DNA of 64,000 nucleotides from Polaromonas sp. (GCF_030689685.1 NZ_JAUYEY010000027.1:121306-185305); one strand, 5' to 3'; positions 23,214 to 32,724 are shown, numbered from the stretch's first letter. The notes: generated from the letters alone by a model not told the origin. Translations and numbers: made by a program.

Positions 23214-24290
23214 TTAACCCAGCACCGCCACGCCCTTGACCTGCGCATAGACCCGGCTCCCCCGCTGCAGCTCCAGCGCTGCCCCCGACTTGCGCGTGAT
23301 GCGCGCCAGCAGCGTGCTGCCGCCGGCGTTCAGGCTGACCATGAGCTGGCCGGGGCTGTCATCGGCCAGGCCGGTGACGGTGGCTGCAAACACATTGAGC
23401 ACACTGCTGCCCTGCTGCGGCTGCAGGCTCAAGCTGACATCGCGCGCCTGGATGCGCAAGCGCACGCGCTGGCCGGGCTGCAGCGCCTGGCTGGGCAGGC
23501 TGATCTGGCCGCCCAGAAATGCCAGGTGGCTCAGCTGCCAGGCTGGCTCCAGGTGCGTCACCGTCGCGTCGATCACGGCCGCCGCCGCATCGCCGTGCGC
23601 CAGCGGCAAGTCGAGCCGGGTCATCAGCTCGCGCGCCGGGCCGGCCGCGCTGATGCGACCGGCTTCCAGCAACACCAGATGATCGGCCAGGCGCGCCACC
23701 TCATCGGGCGCGTGGCTCACATACAGGATGGGGATGTCCAGTTCGGTATGCAATTTTTCCAGGTAAGGCATCACGTCGGCCTTGCGCTGCAGGTCCAGCG
23801 CGGCCAGCGGTTCATCCATCAGCAGCAGGCTGGGGCTGGTGGCCAGCGCTCGGGCGATGGCCACGCGCTGGCGCTCACCGCCCGACAGCGTGTCGGGCCG
23901 GCGCTGCATCAATAGGCCGATGCCAAGCAGTTCGACCGCCTGCTCAAGCGCGACCCGACGCCGCGCGGCGGGAACCCGACCCAGGCCGTAGTCAAGATTG
24001 CGCCGCACGTCCAGGTGCGCGAACAAGCTGGCTTCCTGAAAAACAAAGCCCAGCGGACGACGATGCACCGGCATAAAAATTCGCGCCGCATCGTCTTGCC
24101 AGACCTCGCCATTGACCACCAGGCGCCCTCTATCGACGCGCTCCAGTCCGGCAATGCAACGCAGCAGCGTTGTCTTGCCGGAGCCCGAAGGACCAAAAAA
24201 CGCCGTGACACCGCGCGCCGGCAAGCTGAACGACACCTCCAGTAAAAAGCCGTCGAAAGCCTGACTGAACGCCCCCTCGATGCCGCTCAT
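23214..24290 (-). CDS. modC: Molybdenum ABC transporter ATP-binding protein
   Basis: ATPase of the molybdate importer, 358 residues. Walker [10 protein letters not shown], the ABC signature [15 protein letters not shown] and Walker [13 protein letters not shown] are all present. The C-terminal 70-80 residues form a molybdate-binding TOBE/Mop domain ([13 protein letters not shown] ... [14 protein letters not shown]), which distinguishes ModC from other importer ATPases. The start overlaps modB by 4 bp. Last gene of modA-modB-modC. Confidence 0.95.
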   Translation of the reverse strand: MSGIEGAFSQAFDGFLLEVSFSLPARGVTAFFGPSGSGKTTLLRCIAGLERVDRGRLVVNGEVWQDDAARIFMPVHRRPLGFVFQEASLFAHLDVRRNLDYGLGRVPAARRRVALEQAVELLGIGLLMQRRPDTLSGGERQRVAIARALATSPSLLLMDEPLAALDLQRKADVMPYLEKLHTELDIPILYVSHAPDEVARLADHLVLLEAGRISAAGPARELMTRLDLPLAHGDAAAAVIDATVTHLEPAWQLSHLAFLGGQISLPSQALQPGQRVRLRIQARDVSLSLQPQQGSSVLNVFAATVTGLADDSPGQLMVSLNAGGSTLLARITRKSGAALELQRGSRVYAQVKGVAVLG

Positions 24291-24976
24291 GCGCCCTGCC
24301 TGCGGCGCCGCCGGCCCGTTGGCTGCAAGATGTAAAGCGCCAGCAACACGAGAAAGGAAAACACCAGCAGCCCGCCGGCCAGCCAGTGTGCCTGCGCGTA
24401 TTCCAGCGCCTCGACATGGTCGTAGATCTGCACCGACAGCACCCGCGTCTGGCCGGGGATGTTGCCGCCCATCATCAGCACGATGCCGAACTCGCCCACG
24501 GTGTGGGCAAACCCCATGACGGCAGCCGTCAGGTAGGCGGGACGCGCCAGCGGCAGCACCACCGTCAAAAACGTGTCCAGCGGCGAGGCCCGCAGCGTGG
24601 CCGCCACTTCCAGCGGACGGTCGCCAATCGCTTCAAAAGCGTTCTGCAGCGGCTGCACCACAAACGGCAAGGAGTAAAACACCGAGCCAACCACCAGCCC
24701 GGCAAAGCTGAACGGCAGCAGGCCCCAGCCCAGCGATTGCGTGAGCGCACCGACCGGCCCCTGCGGCCCCATCAGCACCAGCAGGTAAAACCCCAGCACC
24801 ACCGGCGGCAACACCAAAGGCAGCGCCACCAGCGCACCGATGGGCCCCTTGAGCCAGGAGCGCGTGCGCGCCAGCCACCAGGCCAGCGGCGTCCCCGCCA
24901 GCAGCAGCACCAGCGTGGTGGTGCCGGCCAGTTTGACTGTCAGCGCGATGGCCTGAAGAGCTGTGTCGTCCAGCAT
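24287..24976 (-). CDS. modB: Molybdate ABC transporter permease
   Basis: Inner-membrane permease of the molybdate importer, 229 residues with about five or six membrane helices. The EAA loop that contacts ModC is visible as [20 protein letters not shown]. It lies 12 bp after modA and overlaps modC by 4 bp. Confidence 0.95.
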   Translation of the reverse strand: MLDDTALQAIALTVKLAGTTTLVLLLAGTPLAWWLARTRSWLKGPIGALVALPLVLPPVVLGFYLLVLMGPQGPVGALTQSLGWGLLPFSFAGLVVGSVFYSLPFVVQPLQNAFEAIGDRPLEVAATLRASPLDTFLTVVLPLARPAYLTAAVMGFAHTVGEFGIVLMMGGNIPGQTRVLSVQIYDHVEALEYAQAHWLAGGLLVFSFLVLLALYILQPTGRRRRRQGA

Positions 24977-24988
24977 GCCGACGTGACC

Positions 24989-25794
<806 letters not shown>

Positions 25795-25826
25795 ATGCCT
25801 GCCGTGGCCCACACCACCATCGACAT

Positions 25827-26591
25827 ATGAAAAAATCCGTCCCCGCCGCACTGTCTTTCAGCAGCGCCCTCAGCCATGAGCCTGCCGACAAACGCATCGA
25901 TATCTTGCGCCTGATCGGAGAAAGTGGCTCGATCTCGCAGGCTGCGCGCGATGCCGGGGTCAGCTACAAGGCGGCCTGGCAGGCCATCGACACCCTGTCC
26001 AATCTGGCCGGCGGCATGCTGGTGCAGCGGGCCGTCGGCGGCTCAGGCGGTGGGGGCGCCCTGCTCACCGACGCCGGCCGGCAATTGTTGGCCGTCGCCG
26101 GCCGGCTGGCCGAATCACGCCGGCAGGTGCTGGCCAGCGCTGCGGCGGAGCCTGACTCGCCCGTGGTGTCCCCCATGGGCGTGCGCACCAGCATGCGCAA
26201 CCAGTTTCCCTGTCGGGTGGACAAGCTGGAGGCGAAAGGCCAGACGGTCCGCGTGTTTCTGCAACTGGCGGATGGGACAGCGCTGGTGTCACGCATCACC
26301 AAAGCCAGCGCCGAACTGCTGGGACTGGAAAAGGAACAGGCGGTGCTGGCACTGTGCAAGGCGACGGCGGTGGCCATCACCCTTCAGGATGCCGGCCGCG
26401 CAGGCGACCAATACCTGACCGGCCGCGCCATGCGCATCAGCCGGAGCGCAAGCGGCGACGAGGTGTCCTTGCTGCTGGACGCAGGCCTGCAACTGGTGGG
26501 TTTTGCCGCGCCCGGCAGCGGCATCAAAGCCAAAACACGGGTGAACGCGTTGATTGACGAGTCGGCCGTGGTGATCGCACTGCCTGCTTGA
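25827..26591 (+). CDS. modE: Molybdate-responsive transcriptional regulator
   Basis: ModE repressor/activator, 254 residues. An N-terminal winged helix-turn-helix (residues 20-110: KRIDILRLIGESGSISQAAR, GVSYKAAWQAID) is followed by two Mop molybdate-binding domains (about 126-190 and 198-254, ending VNALIDESAVVIALPA). It is divergent from modABC, with the palindromic operator between them. Confidence 0.94.
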   Translation: MKKSVPAALSFSSALSHEPADKRIDILRLIGESGSISQAARDAGVSYKAAWQAIDTLSNLAGGMLVQRAVGGSGGGGALLTDAGRQLLAVAGRLAESRRQVLASAAAEPDSPVVSPMGVRTSMRNQFPCRVDKLEAKGQTVRVFLQLADGTALVSRITKASAELLGLEKEQAVLALCKATAVAITLQDAGRAGDQYLTGRAMRISRSASGDEVSLLLDAGLQLVGFAAPGSGIKAKTRVNALIDESAVVIALPA

Positions 26592-26653
26592 GCCACGCAG
26601 CGCCTGGCCGCTGGCTACAGGCGGACTGCTGACCCATGGAGGCGAAGATTGTA

Positions 26654-26668
26654 TGAGAGTAATTCTCA
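26654..26668. promoter_or_regulatory. Fur-box-like palindrome upstream of ahpC
   Basis: TGAGAGT-A-ATTCTCA, a 7-1-7 palindrome with one mismatch, fits the Fur pattern TGATAAT-N-ATTATCA with the common GAG variant. It is 137 bp before the ahpC start and could link ahpC to iron. Confidence 0.5.
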
Positions 26669-26684
26669 TTAAACACCCATCCCC

Positions 26685-26721
26685 ATAGCCATATCAAATG
26701 CGATGAATAAATTCAATTGAT
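26685..26721. promoter_or_regulatory. Candidate OxyR site upstream of ahpC
   Basis: ATAG-N7-AAAT-N7-ATAA-N7-TGAT has the exact 11-base period of OxyR sites, with one exact element and three that deviate. OxyR control of ahpC is common in proteobacteria. Confidence 0.35.
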
Positions 26722-26804
26722 TGGATTAGTCATCCAGCGGCCTTAAACTAGTCATGTCATTTAACTTTTTGTCATTTATCAATAGAGGAAACCCGTAAAT
26801 ATCC

Positions 26805-27362
26805 GTGATCAGTACCGAAATCAAGCCTTTCAAAGCCAGCGCCTACAAAAACGGCAAGTTCATCGAGGTGTCCGACGCTGACGTCAAAGGCAAATGGGCG
26901 GTGTTCTTCTTCTACCCTGCCGACTTCACCTTTGTCTGCCCGACCGAACTGGGCGACGTGGCCGACCACTACGAAGAGTTTCAGAAAATGGGCGTTGAAA
27001 TTTACTCCGTGTCGACCGACACGCATTTCACGCACAAGGCCTGGCACGACAGTTCGGAAACCATCGGCAAGATCCAGTACACGATGATTGGCGACCCGAC
27101 CGGCACCCTCACCCGCAACTTCGACAACATGCGCGAAGCGGAAGGCCTGGCCGACCGTGGCACCTTCATCGTGGACCCGCAGGGCATCATCCAGGCCATC
27201 GAAGTGACCGCCGAAGGCATCGGGCGCAACGCCTTCGGGCTGCTGCGCAAGGTCAAGGCCGCGCAGTACGTGGCCGCCCACCCCGGTGAAGTCTGCCCCG
27301 CCAAGTGGGAAGAAGGCAAGGCAACACTGAAGCCTTCGTTCGACCTCGTCGGCAAAATCTAA
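26805..27362 (+). CDS. ahpC: Alkyl hydroperoxide reductase peroxiredoxin subunit
   Basis: Typical 2-Cys peroxiredoxin, 185 residues, reduces peroxides with electrons from AhpF. The peroxidatic cysteine is C45 in [16 protein letters not shown]; the resolving cysteine is in [11 protein letters not shown] near the C-terminus. The start is a GTG at 26805, since TAA lies in frame just upstream. Followed 100 bp later by ahpF, with a strong terminator between. Confidence 0.96.
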   Translation: MISTEIKPFKASAYKNGKFIEVSDADVKGKWAVFFFYPADFTFVCPTELGDVADHYEEFQKMGVEIYSVSTDTHFTHKAWHDSSETIGKIQYTMIGDPTGTLTRNFDNMREAEGLADRGTFIVDPQGIIQAIEVTAEGIGRNAFGLLRKVKAAQYVAAHPGEVCPAKWEEGKATLKPSFDLVGKI

Positions 27363-27374
27363 CTGCGCCTTCAC

Positions 27375-27419
27375 AAAGTCCGGGCGATGCACACCGTGGT
27401 GTGTGTCCCGGACTTTTTT
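27375..27419 (+). terminator. Terminator between ahpC and ahpF
   Basis: AAAGTCCGGG pairs with CCCGGACTTT, enclosing an inner CACAC/GTGTG stem, and is followed by TTTTTT. It should end most ahpC transcripts before ahpF. Confidence 0.85.
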
Positions 27420-27462
27420 GTTCCCTGTTGACACGATATTGACCTTGAGAAGTGAGTCCGCC

Positions 27463-29034
27463 ATGCTCGACGCCGACACCAAAGCCCAACTGAAAACCTA
27501 CCTCGACCGCGCCACACAGCCGATAGAGATCGTCGCCTCGCTCGACGCCGGCAAGGCCTCGGGCGAGCTGCTGTCGCTGCTGAAAGACGTGGCCGACTCG
27601 TCGCCGCTGGTCAAGCTGACCGAAAGCCGCGACGACCCGCACCGCAAACCCTCGTTTTCCATCAACCGTCCGGGCGAAAACCACGGCCCGCGTTTTGCCG
27701 GCCTGCCCATGGGCCATGAATTCACCTCACTGATTCTGGCGCTGCTGCAGATCGGCGGCTACCCGCCCAAGGTCGAGCAGGCCGTACTCGACCAAATCCG
27801 CGCGCTGGACCGCGACCTCGACTTCGAGATTTACGTCTCGCTGACCTGCCACAACTGCCCCGATGTGGTCCAGGCATTGAACCTGATGGCGGTGCAGAAC
27901 CCGCGCATCCGCGCCACCATGATTGAAGGCGGCACCTTCCAGGACGAGGTCAAAGAGCGTCAAATCATGGCGGTGCCCACAGTTTTTCTCAATGGCACCG
28001 AGTTCGGCCAGGGCCGCATGAGCCTGGAGGAAATCCTCGCCAAGATCGACACCAGCGGTGGCGCACGCGAAGCCAAAAAGATTGATGCAAAAGACCCGTT
28101 TGATGTGCTGATCGTCGGCGGCGGCCCGGCCGGCGCTGCCGCGGCTGTGTACGCCGCGCGCAAGGGCATACGCACCGGCGTGGCGTCGGAGCGTTTCGGC
28201 GGCCAGGTGCTGGACACCCTGGGTATCGAGAACTTCATCTCGATCAAGGAGACCGAAGGCCCGAAATTCGCGCACGCGCTGGAAGAACATGTGCGCAACT
28301 ACGACGTGGACATCATGAACCTGCAACGCGCGAAGGCGCTGATCCCCAACACCGGGCCGGGCAAGGATTTGATCGAGATCTAGCTGGAAAGCGGCGCCAC
28401 GCTCAAGAGCAAGTCGGTGATCATCTCGACCGGCGCGCGCTGGCGCAACATCAACGTGCCCGGCGAACACGAGTTCAAGAACAAAGGCGTGGCCTACTGC
28501 CCGCATTGCGACGGCCCGCTGTTCAAGGGCAAGCGCGTGGCGGTGATCGGCGGCGGCAATTCGGGCGTTGAAGCGGCGATTGACCTGGCCGGCATCGTCG
28601 GCCATGTGACACTGATCGAGTTCGACACCGCGCTGCGCGCCGACGCCGTGCTACAGCGCAAACTGATGAGCCTGAAAAACGTCGATGTGTTCACCAACGC
28701 ACAGACCACCGAGATCACCGGCGACCAGAAAGTCACCGGCCTGGTCTACAAGGACCGCGCCAGTGGCGAGCTCAAATCTGTGCCGCTTGAAGGCGTGTTC
28801 ATCCAGATCGGCCTGGTGCCCAACACCGACTGGCTCAAGGGTGTGGTGGAGCTCTCAAAACACGGTGAGATCATTGTCGATGCCAAAGGCCAGACCTCGC
28901 TACCCGGCGTTTTTGCTGCCGGCGACGCCACCACCGTGCCCTTCAAGCAGATCATCATTGCGGCCGGCGACGGTGCCAAGGCCGCGCTCGGTGCGTTTGA
29001 CTACCTGATCCGCAGTCCCGCGACCGCGCACTGA
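27463..29034 (+). pseudogene. ahpF: Alkyl hydroperoxide reductase subunit F, interrupted by an in-frame TAG
   Basis: AhpF is the flavoprotein that reduces AhpC with NADH. The full frame is 523 codons, near normal. The N-terminal thioredoxin-like domains carry [11 protein letters not shown], the FAD site is [17 protein letters not shown], the active CxxC is YCPHCDGP and the NADH site is [11 protein letters not shown] single TAG at 28381-28383 (GAG-ATC-TAG-CTG) stops translation after residue 306, between the FAD motif and the redox-active CxxC. The frame continues without shift to 29034, so a single base change or sequencing error explains it. If real, the protein lacks the CxxC and NADH domain and would be inactive unless read through. 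Confidence 0.9.
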
Positions 29035-29053
29035 GCGGCCACACGCCCTCCCC

Positions 29054-29089
29054 GGCAAAGCCCGCCTCCGACGGGCTTTGCCTTTTTTT
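29054..29089 (+). terminator. Terminator after ahpF
   Basis: GGCAAAGCCCG / CGGGCTTTGCC stem followed by seven T. Confidence 0.85.
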
Positions 29090-29164
29090 CGCGTCAGCGG
29101 CCTGCGCCAAATGCGAACGTTTATCACACTCACACACAAGCAAACCGCTGGCGTGTGGGAATGC

Positions 29165-29193
29165 TTGAGTTAGCTTGTCTGTCGGGGGACAAT
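29165..29193 (+). promoter_or_regulatory. Likely sigma-70 promoter of bfr
   Basis: TTGAGT and GACAAT with a 17-base spacer, 33 bp before the bfr start. AAATGCGAACGTTTATCAC at about 29109 may be a weak Fur site. Confidence 0.45.
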
Positions 29194-29226
29194 TGCGCGT
29201 CCAAACATAAACAAAAGAGGAATGCC

Positions 29227-29703
29227 ATGAAAGGCGACGCACAAGTCATCACCCATCTTCAGGCCCAGCTCAAGAACGAGCTGACCGCCATCAACCAGTA
29301 CTTCCTGCACTACCGCATGTACAAGCACTGGGGTCTGGACAAGCTGGCGAAGAAGGAATACGAGGAGTCCATCGGCGAGATGAAACACGCCGACAAGCTG
29401 ATGGACCGCATCTTCATGCTCGACGGCCTGCCGAACCTGCAGGATCTCGACAAGCTGATGATTGGCGAGGACGTGCCAGAAGCACTGAACTGCGACCTGA
29501 AGGCCGAAACCGGCGCACAGGCGACCATCAAGGCCGGCATGGCGCATTGCGAAAGCGTGCGTGACTACGTTTCACGCGATTTGCTGCAGGGCATCCTCGA
29601 CGATACCGAGGAACACATTGACTTTCTGGAAACCCAGATCGAACTGGTCGGCAAAATCGGCCTGCAAAACTACCTGCAAAGCCAGATGGGCGAGTTGAGC
29701 TGA
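29227..29703 (+). CDS. bfr: Bacterioferritin
   Basis: Haem-containing 24-subunit iron store, 158 residues. Compared by eye with E. coli Bfr, the haem ligand M52 and ferroxidase ligands E18, E51, H54, E94 and H130 are all present. Position 127, Glu in E. coli, is Thr here (DDTEEH), with Glu at 128 and 129. The start has AGAGG upstream. It sits between ahpF and bfd, which encodes the ferredoxin that releases its iron. Confidence 0.96.
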   Translation: MKGDAQVITHLQAQLKNELTAINQYFLHYRMYKHWGLDKLAKKEYEESIGEMKHADKLMDRIFMLDGLPNLQDLDKLMIGEDVPEALNCDLKAETGAQATIKAGMAHCESVRDYVSRDLLQGILDDTEEHIDFLETQIELVGKIGLQNYLQSQMGELS

Positions 29704-29730
29704 CGCGGCGTCTTGCCGGTGCAACACACA

Positions 29731-29753
29731 AACGGGGCCTGGCCCCGTTTTTT
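29731..29753 (+). terminator. Terminator after bfr
   Basis: AACGGGGCC-TGGCCCCGTT hairpin running into TTTTTT. Confidence 0.85.
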
Positions 29754-29881
29754 CATGCCTGAAAACAACGCGCCGGTGTGATGGCAGATGCTCGCTTTTT
29801 TATAGCAATTGGCAGGAAAAACCACGCTCCGGAGCGCAAAAAACCTGCGTGCAGCCACGGATATTGCAAGAATATAATTGC

Positions 29882-29902
29882 AAATGCGACAGATTCGCAT
29901 TT
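29882..29902. promoter_or_regulatory. Fur-box-like palindrome at the bfd promoter
   Basis: Perfect inverted repeat AAATGCGA-CAGAT-TCGCATTT, containing TGCGACA-G-ATTCGCA. A TATAAT lies at 29873-29878 just upstream, so bound Fur would block the bfd promoter. Confidence 0.65.
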
Positions 29903-29941
29903 ATAATCAAATCAACAAATTACCAACCAGCAAGCCAATCC

Positions 29942-30202
29942 ATGATTGTTTGTGTCTGCCGCCGAATCTCTGACCGCGAAATTGCCCGTCACGTCCGTGC
30001 CGGGATGGGCTTTGACGAGATCCAGTTCGAACTGGGTGTCGCCACCCAGTGCGGCCAGTGTGAAGGCTGCGCGCGTGATGTTGTCGCGCAATGCAGCGGC
30101 ACCTGCCCGACAGCACACATCCGCAAGCTCGCCATTCATCCTCTGGAAGGCAGCGCATGGAATCCTCCCTCACCTTGTTTGCAACTCTCGCCGGCAGCCT
30201 GA
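29942..30202 (+). CDS. bfd: Bacterioferritin-associated ferredoxin
   Basis: Small 2Fe-2S protein that reduces bacterioferritin so that stored iron is released. 86 residues from the ATG at 29942. The four cluster cysteines are in MIVCVCRRI and QCGQCEGCARD. The family usually has about 65-75 residues; the last 15 or so here (GSAWNPPSPCLQLSPAA) look like low-complexity tail. That tail overlaps a second short frame with its own ribosome-binding site. A Fur-like palindrome precedes the gene. Confidence 0.92.
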   Translation: MIVCVCRRISDREIARHVRAGMGFDEIQFELGVATQCGQCEGCARDVVAQCSGTCPTAHIRKLAIHPLEGSAWNPPSPCLQLSPAA

Positions 30203-30243
30203 TCTTCGCGGTCGGCCCGCTCTGGTGGATTTTTCGCCCTTGA
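30157..30243 (+). CDS. Candidate 28-residue membrane peptide between bfd and tonB
   Basis: A short frame starting MESSLTLF and ending LWWIFRP, read one frame off from bfd and overlapping its 3' end. TGGAAGG lies about 7 bases before the ATG, a good ribosome-binding site. Residues 5-25 are almost entirely hydrophobic, enough for one membrane helix, with WW near the end and Arg-Pro at the C-terminus. I do not recognise a family. It ends 71 bp before tonB and would be co-transcribed with bfd. It may also be chance, since it is short. Confidence 0.4.
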   Translation: MESSLTLFATLAGSLIFAVGPLWWIFRP

Positions 30244-30314
30244 CAGGCCTCGCCGGCGGACGCTGCGCTTTTGCGCCTGCATCCCCTTGGGCCTGAACAG
30301 GCTCTAAACTCCTG

Positions 30315-31028
30315 ATGAACGCCCCAGCCCTTTCGACTCCTTCCCTTGCCACCGTGCGCAAACCCCTGAACCGCAACCTCGTGATTGCCACCAGCGTGGT
30401 CGTCTTTCACGTCGCGGTGTTGTGGGCGATGCAGAACGGCTTGCTGCGCCGCACGGCTGAAATCGTGGTGCCGGCCGAAATTTTGACCCGCATCATCGAG
30501 ATTGAGCCACCCAAGGTCGCGCCACCCCCTCCCCCTCCCCCACCACCACCGCCGCCCCAACCGGCGCCCAAGGCGCCGAGCCCGCCACCCCTGCCGGTGG
30601 CTGTCCGTGCGCCGGTGCCGACTCCAGCGCCGAATGCGCCCGCCGGCGTGGTCGAACCGCAGCCGCCTGCGCCGCCGATTCCCGCCCCGCCCGCACCACC
30701 GGCGCCCACGCCGCCTGCGCCACCCGCGCCGCCACGTCTGGTCGAAGTGACCCAGGGCGAGACCGAATACATCCGGCCCCCGCGTGTGGTCTACCCTTCG
30801 CTGAGCAAGCGCAATGGCGAAGCCGGTGTGGTGGTCATCGCCGTGTATTACAACGCCGCAGGCCGTCCCGTGCGGGGCAGCGTCTTCAAGTCCAGCGGCT
30901 TTGAGCGCCTGGACCGCGCAGCCTACGAGGCGGTGATGGCCTCGCAGGTCACCCCTTTTCGCCGTGCAGGTACCGATGCCAACACCGAGTACCTGCTCAA
31001 GGCCCCGATTAATTTTGTTCTGGAGTAA
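30315..31028 (+). CDS. tonB: TonB energy-transducing protein
   Basis: Transmits proton-motive energy from ExbBD to outer-membrane iron/haem receptors. 237 residues. A basic N-terminus and one membrane anchor (about 21-41, with His in FHVAVLWAM) are followed by a proline-rich periplasmic spacer with a run of 12 consecutive prolines (about residues 72-83). The C-terminal TonB domain includes VVYPSLSKRNGEAGVVVIAV and SSGFERLDRAAYEA. Followed at 6 bp by exbB and then exbD. Confidence 0.94.
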   Translation: MNAPALSTPSLATVRKPLNRNLVIATSVVVFHVAVLWAMQNGLLRRTAEIVVPAEILTRIIEIEPPKVAPPPPPPPPPPPPQPAPKAPSPPPLPVAVRAPVPTPAPNAPAGVVEPQPPAPPIPAPPAPPAPTPPAPPAPPRLVEVTQGETEYIRPPRVVYPSLSKRNGEAGVVVIAVYYNAAGRPVRGSVFKSSGFERLDRAAYEAVMASQVTPFRRAGTDANTEYLLKAPINFVLE

Positions 31029-31034
31029 GCATTT

Positions 31035-31751
31035 ATGAATTCACAATTTGGCTTGATGAGCGTCTGGACGCAGGGCGACTTCGTCACCAAGGCGGTAGCC
31101 ATCCTGCTGATCGGCATGTCGCTTGCGTCGTGGATCGTCATCATCATCAAGACGCTGGACTTGCTGACCTACAAAAAAGTCGCCAGCAGCGCCGAAGACT
31201 TCTGGCACAGCGAAGACTTTGCCGCAGGCCTGGCCAAACTCGGCAGCGACCCGGCCAACCCTTTCCGCCAGCTCGCCATCGAAGGCCGCGAAGCCACCGC
31301 CCATCACCGCAACACCAAGGCGCACCTGCATGACGCGCTGGACGTCAGCGACTGGGTCACGCGCAGCCTGCGCAACACCATGGACGAGTTCACCTCGCGC
31401 CTGCAGTCGGGGCTGGCGATTCTGGCTTCGGTCGGCTCCACCGCGCCCTTCATCGGCCTGTTTGGCACGGTCTGGGGCATTTACCATGCGCTGCTGGCCA
31501 TAGGCACGGCAGGCCAGGCGACCATCGACAAGGTGGCCGGCCCGATTGGCGAGGCGCTGATCATGACGGCGCTGGGCCTGGCAGTCGCGATTCCGGCTGT
31601 GCTCGGCTACAACGCGCTGGTGCGCGGCAACAAAGGCGTGCTGCAGCAGCTAAGCCGCTTTGCGCACGACCTGCACGCCTACTTCGTCACCGGCGCACGC
31701 GTCAGCAGTGCGGGCGGCCCGGCCAACGTCGTGCCGATGAAAAAAGCCTGA
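31035..31751 (+). CDS. exbB: ExbB proton channel subunit
   Basis: MotA/TolQ/ExbB-family inner-membrane protein, 238 residues with three membrane helices (about 18-40, 128-150, 175-197). Typical segments are SVGSTAPFIGLFGTVWGIYH and GEALIMTALGLAVAIPAV. It forms the proton channel with ExbD to energise TonB. Part of tonB-exbB-exbD. Confidence 0.95.
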   Translation: MNSQFGLMSVWTQGDFVTKAVAILLIGMSLASWIVIIIKTLDLLTYKKVASSAEDFWHSEDFAAGLAKLGSDPANPFRQLAIEGREATAHHRNTKAHLHDALDVSDWVTRSLRNTMDEFTSRLQSGLAILASVGSTAPFIGLFGTVWGIYHALLAIGTAGQATIDKVAGPIGEALIMTALGLAVAIPAVLGYNALVRGNKGVLQQLSRFAHDLHAYFVTGARVSSAGGPANVVPMKKA

Positions 31752-31775
31752 CATCGACAACAAGCGAGACACACC

Positions 31776-32189
31776 ATGGCCTTTGGAACACAGGACGACA
31801 CCGACGATGTCATGAACGAGATCAACATGACGCCCCTGGTGGACGTGATGCTGGTTTTGCTGATTATCTTCATCATCACCGTGCCGGTGATGAAACACTC
31901 GGTCAATATTGACCTGCCGCGCGCCACCAACGAGGCGCAAATCGTCAAGCCCGAAACCATGCGCCTGACGGTGGACGCCCAGGGCAGCTACTACATCAAC
32001 GAGGCGCCGATAGCCGACAAGGATCTGGCGCCGCGCATGCAGGCAGCCGCTGCGCAGAACCCGCAGCCCGAGCTGCACATCCGCAGCGACAAAGCCGTGC
32101 GTTATGAACGTGTGGCCCAGGCCATGGCCACAGCCCAGGTGTCGGGTCTGCGCAAAATTGGCTTCATCACCGAGCCCGACACGCCCTGA
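31776..32189 (+). CDS. exbD: ExbD proton channel subunit
   Basis: ExbD/TolR-family protein, 137 residues, with one N-terminal helix. The proton-carrying aspartate is D23 in NMTPLVDVMLVLLIIF. The C-terminal periplasmic part ends LRKIGFITEPDTP. Partner of ExbB and TonB, 24 bp after exbB. Confidence 0.95.
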   Translation: MAFGTQDDTDDVMNEINMTPLVDVMLVLLIIFIITVPVMKHSVNIDLPRATNEAQIVKPETMRLTVDAQGSYYINEAPIADKDLAPRMQAAAAQNPQPELHIRSDKAVRYERVAQAMATAQVSGLRKIGFITEPDTP

Positions 32190-32239
32190 GAGCGCAAATC
32201 TTGCCGTAAAAAATTCAGGGCTTTGTGTTGACTTTTAAT

Positions 32240-32254
32240 TGCGAATAATTATCA
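32240..32254. promoter_or_regulatory. Fur box at the hemP promoter
   Basis: TGCGAAT-A-ATTATCA matches the 7-1-7 Fur pattern closely. It overlaps a promoter with TTGACT at 32228-32233 and TATCAT at 32250-32255, so iron-bound Fur should repress hemP. Confidence 0.75.
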
Positions 32255-32285
32255 TTACGGTATTGACCAGAAACAGGTAAACACC

Positions 32286-32504
32286 ATGTCCCTAGCTCTT
32301 CACGCCACAACCCTGAGCCTGCCTTCCCGCCCAGCCCGTCAGCCAGACCTGTCCATGCCTTCCGCCTCGGCGCGCAGCGAGTTCGGCAGTGCACTGGAAA
32401 GCACCGATATCCTGCGCGGCCAGAAAGCCGTGGCGATCAAGCACAACGGCCTGACTTATCGCCTGCAGGCCACGCGCCTGGGCAAGCTGATCCTGACCAA
32501 ATAG
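32286..32504 (+). CDS. hemP: Hemin uptake protein HemP
   Basis: Small protein (72 residues) of the HemP family found with haem and siderophore uptake genes. The conserved C-terminus is HNGLTYRLQATRLGKLILTK. It has its own Fur-controlled promoter after exbD and is followed by stacked terminators. No haem receptor or haem ABC transporter is in the window. In some betaproteobacteria HemP acts as a positive regulator of the haem receptor gene. Confidence 0.9.
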   Translation: MSLALHATTLSLPSRPARQPDLSMPSASARSEFGSALESTDILRGQKAVAIKHNGLTYRLQATRLGKLILTK

Positions 32505-32532
32505 GCGCTACACACCCAGTTTCATCGTGGGG

Positions 32533-32570
32533 CGATCCGAGGCTTACCCAAGCCTCACAGATCGTTTTTT
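32533..32570 (+). terminator. Terminator after hemP
   Basis: Two-part stem, CGATC and GAGGCTT on the left with AAGCCTC and GATCG on the right, loop ACCC, followed directly by TTTTTT. Confidence 0.8.
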
Positions 32571-32579
32571 GCCAGCCAG

Positions 32580-32619
32580 ACCTGGGCGTCAGTGCCCATG
32601 CAGTAGCCAGGCTTTTTTT
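32580..32619 (+). terminator. Second terminator-like hairpin after hemP
   Basis: CCTGG at 32581 pairs with CCAGG at 32607, enclosing GGGC/GCCC, and is followed by seven T. Confidence 0.5.
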
Positions 32620-32634
32620 CTCCACACCCCATGC

Positions 32635-32661
32635 AAAAACCGACCTGAGGGTCGGTTTTTT
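32635..32661. terminator. Bidirectional terminator
   Basis: AAAAACCGACC-TGAG-GGTCGGTTTTTT, symmetrical, with A-run and T-run on either side. It can serve hemP-side transcripts and the convergent GlcG-like gene. Confidence 0.8.
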
Positions 32662-32666
32662 AATGC

Positions 32667-32724
32667 CAAATCGGGCTCCAGCCCATGCACCACAAGCGCA
32701 AGCAGCTATCCATTCGATAGCAAA
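32667..32724 (+). repeat. Dispersed repeat family A, full copy
   Basis: AAATCGGGCTCCAGCCCATG on the left and AGCAGCTATCCATTCGATAG on the right. Confidence 0.8.

Noticed and set aside
28381..28383. Amber codon in ahpF as pyrrolysine or programmed recoding
   Set aside because: No pyrrolysine machinery or recoding structure is visible; a point mutation or sequencing error is simpler.
30407..30772. Gly-rich frame opposite the TonB proline region
   Set aside because: It is the mirror of the proline codons in tonB.
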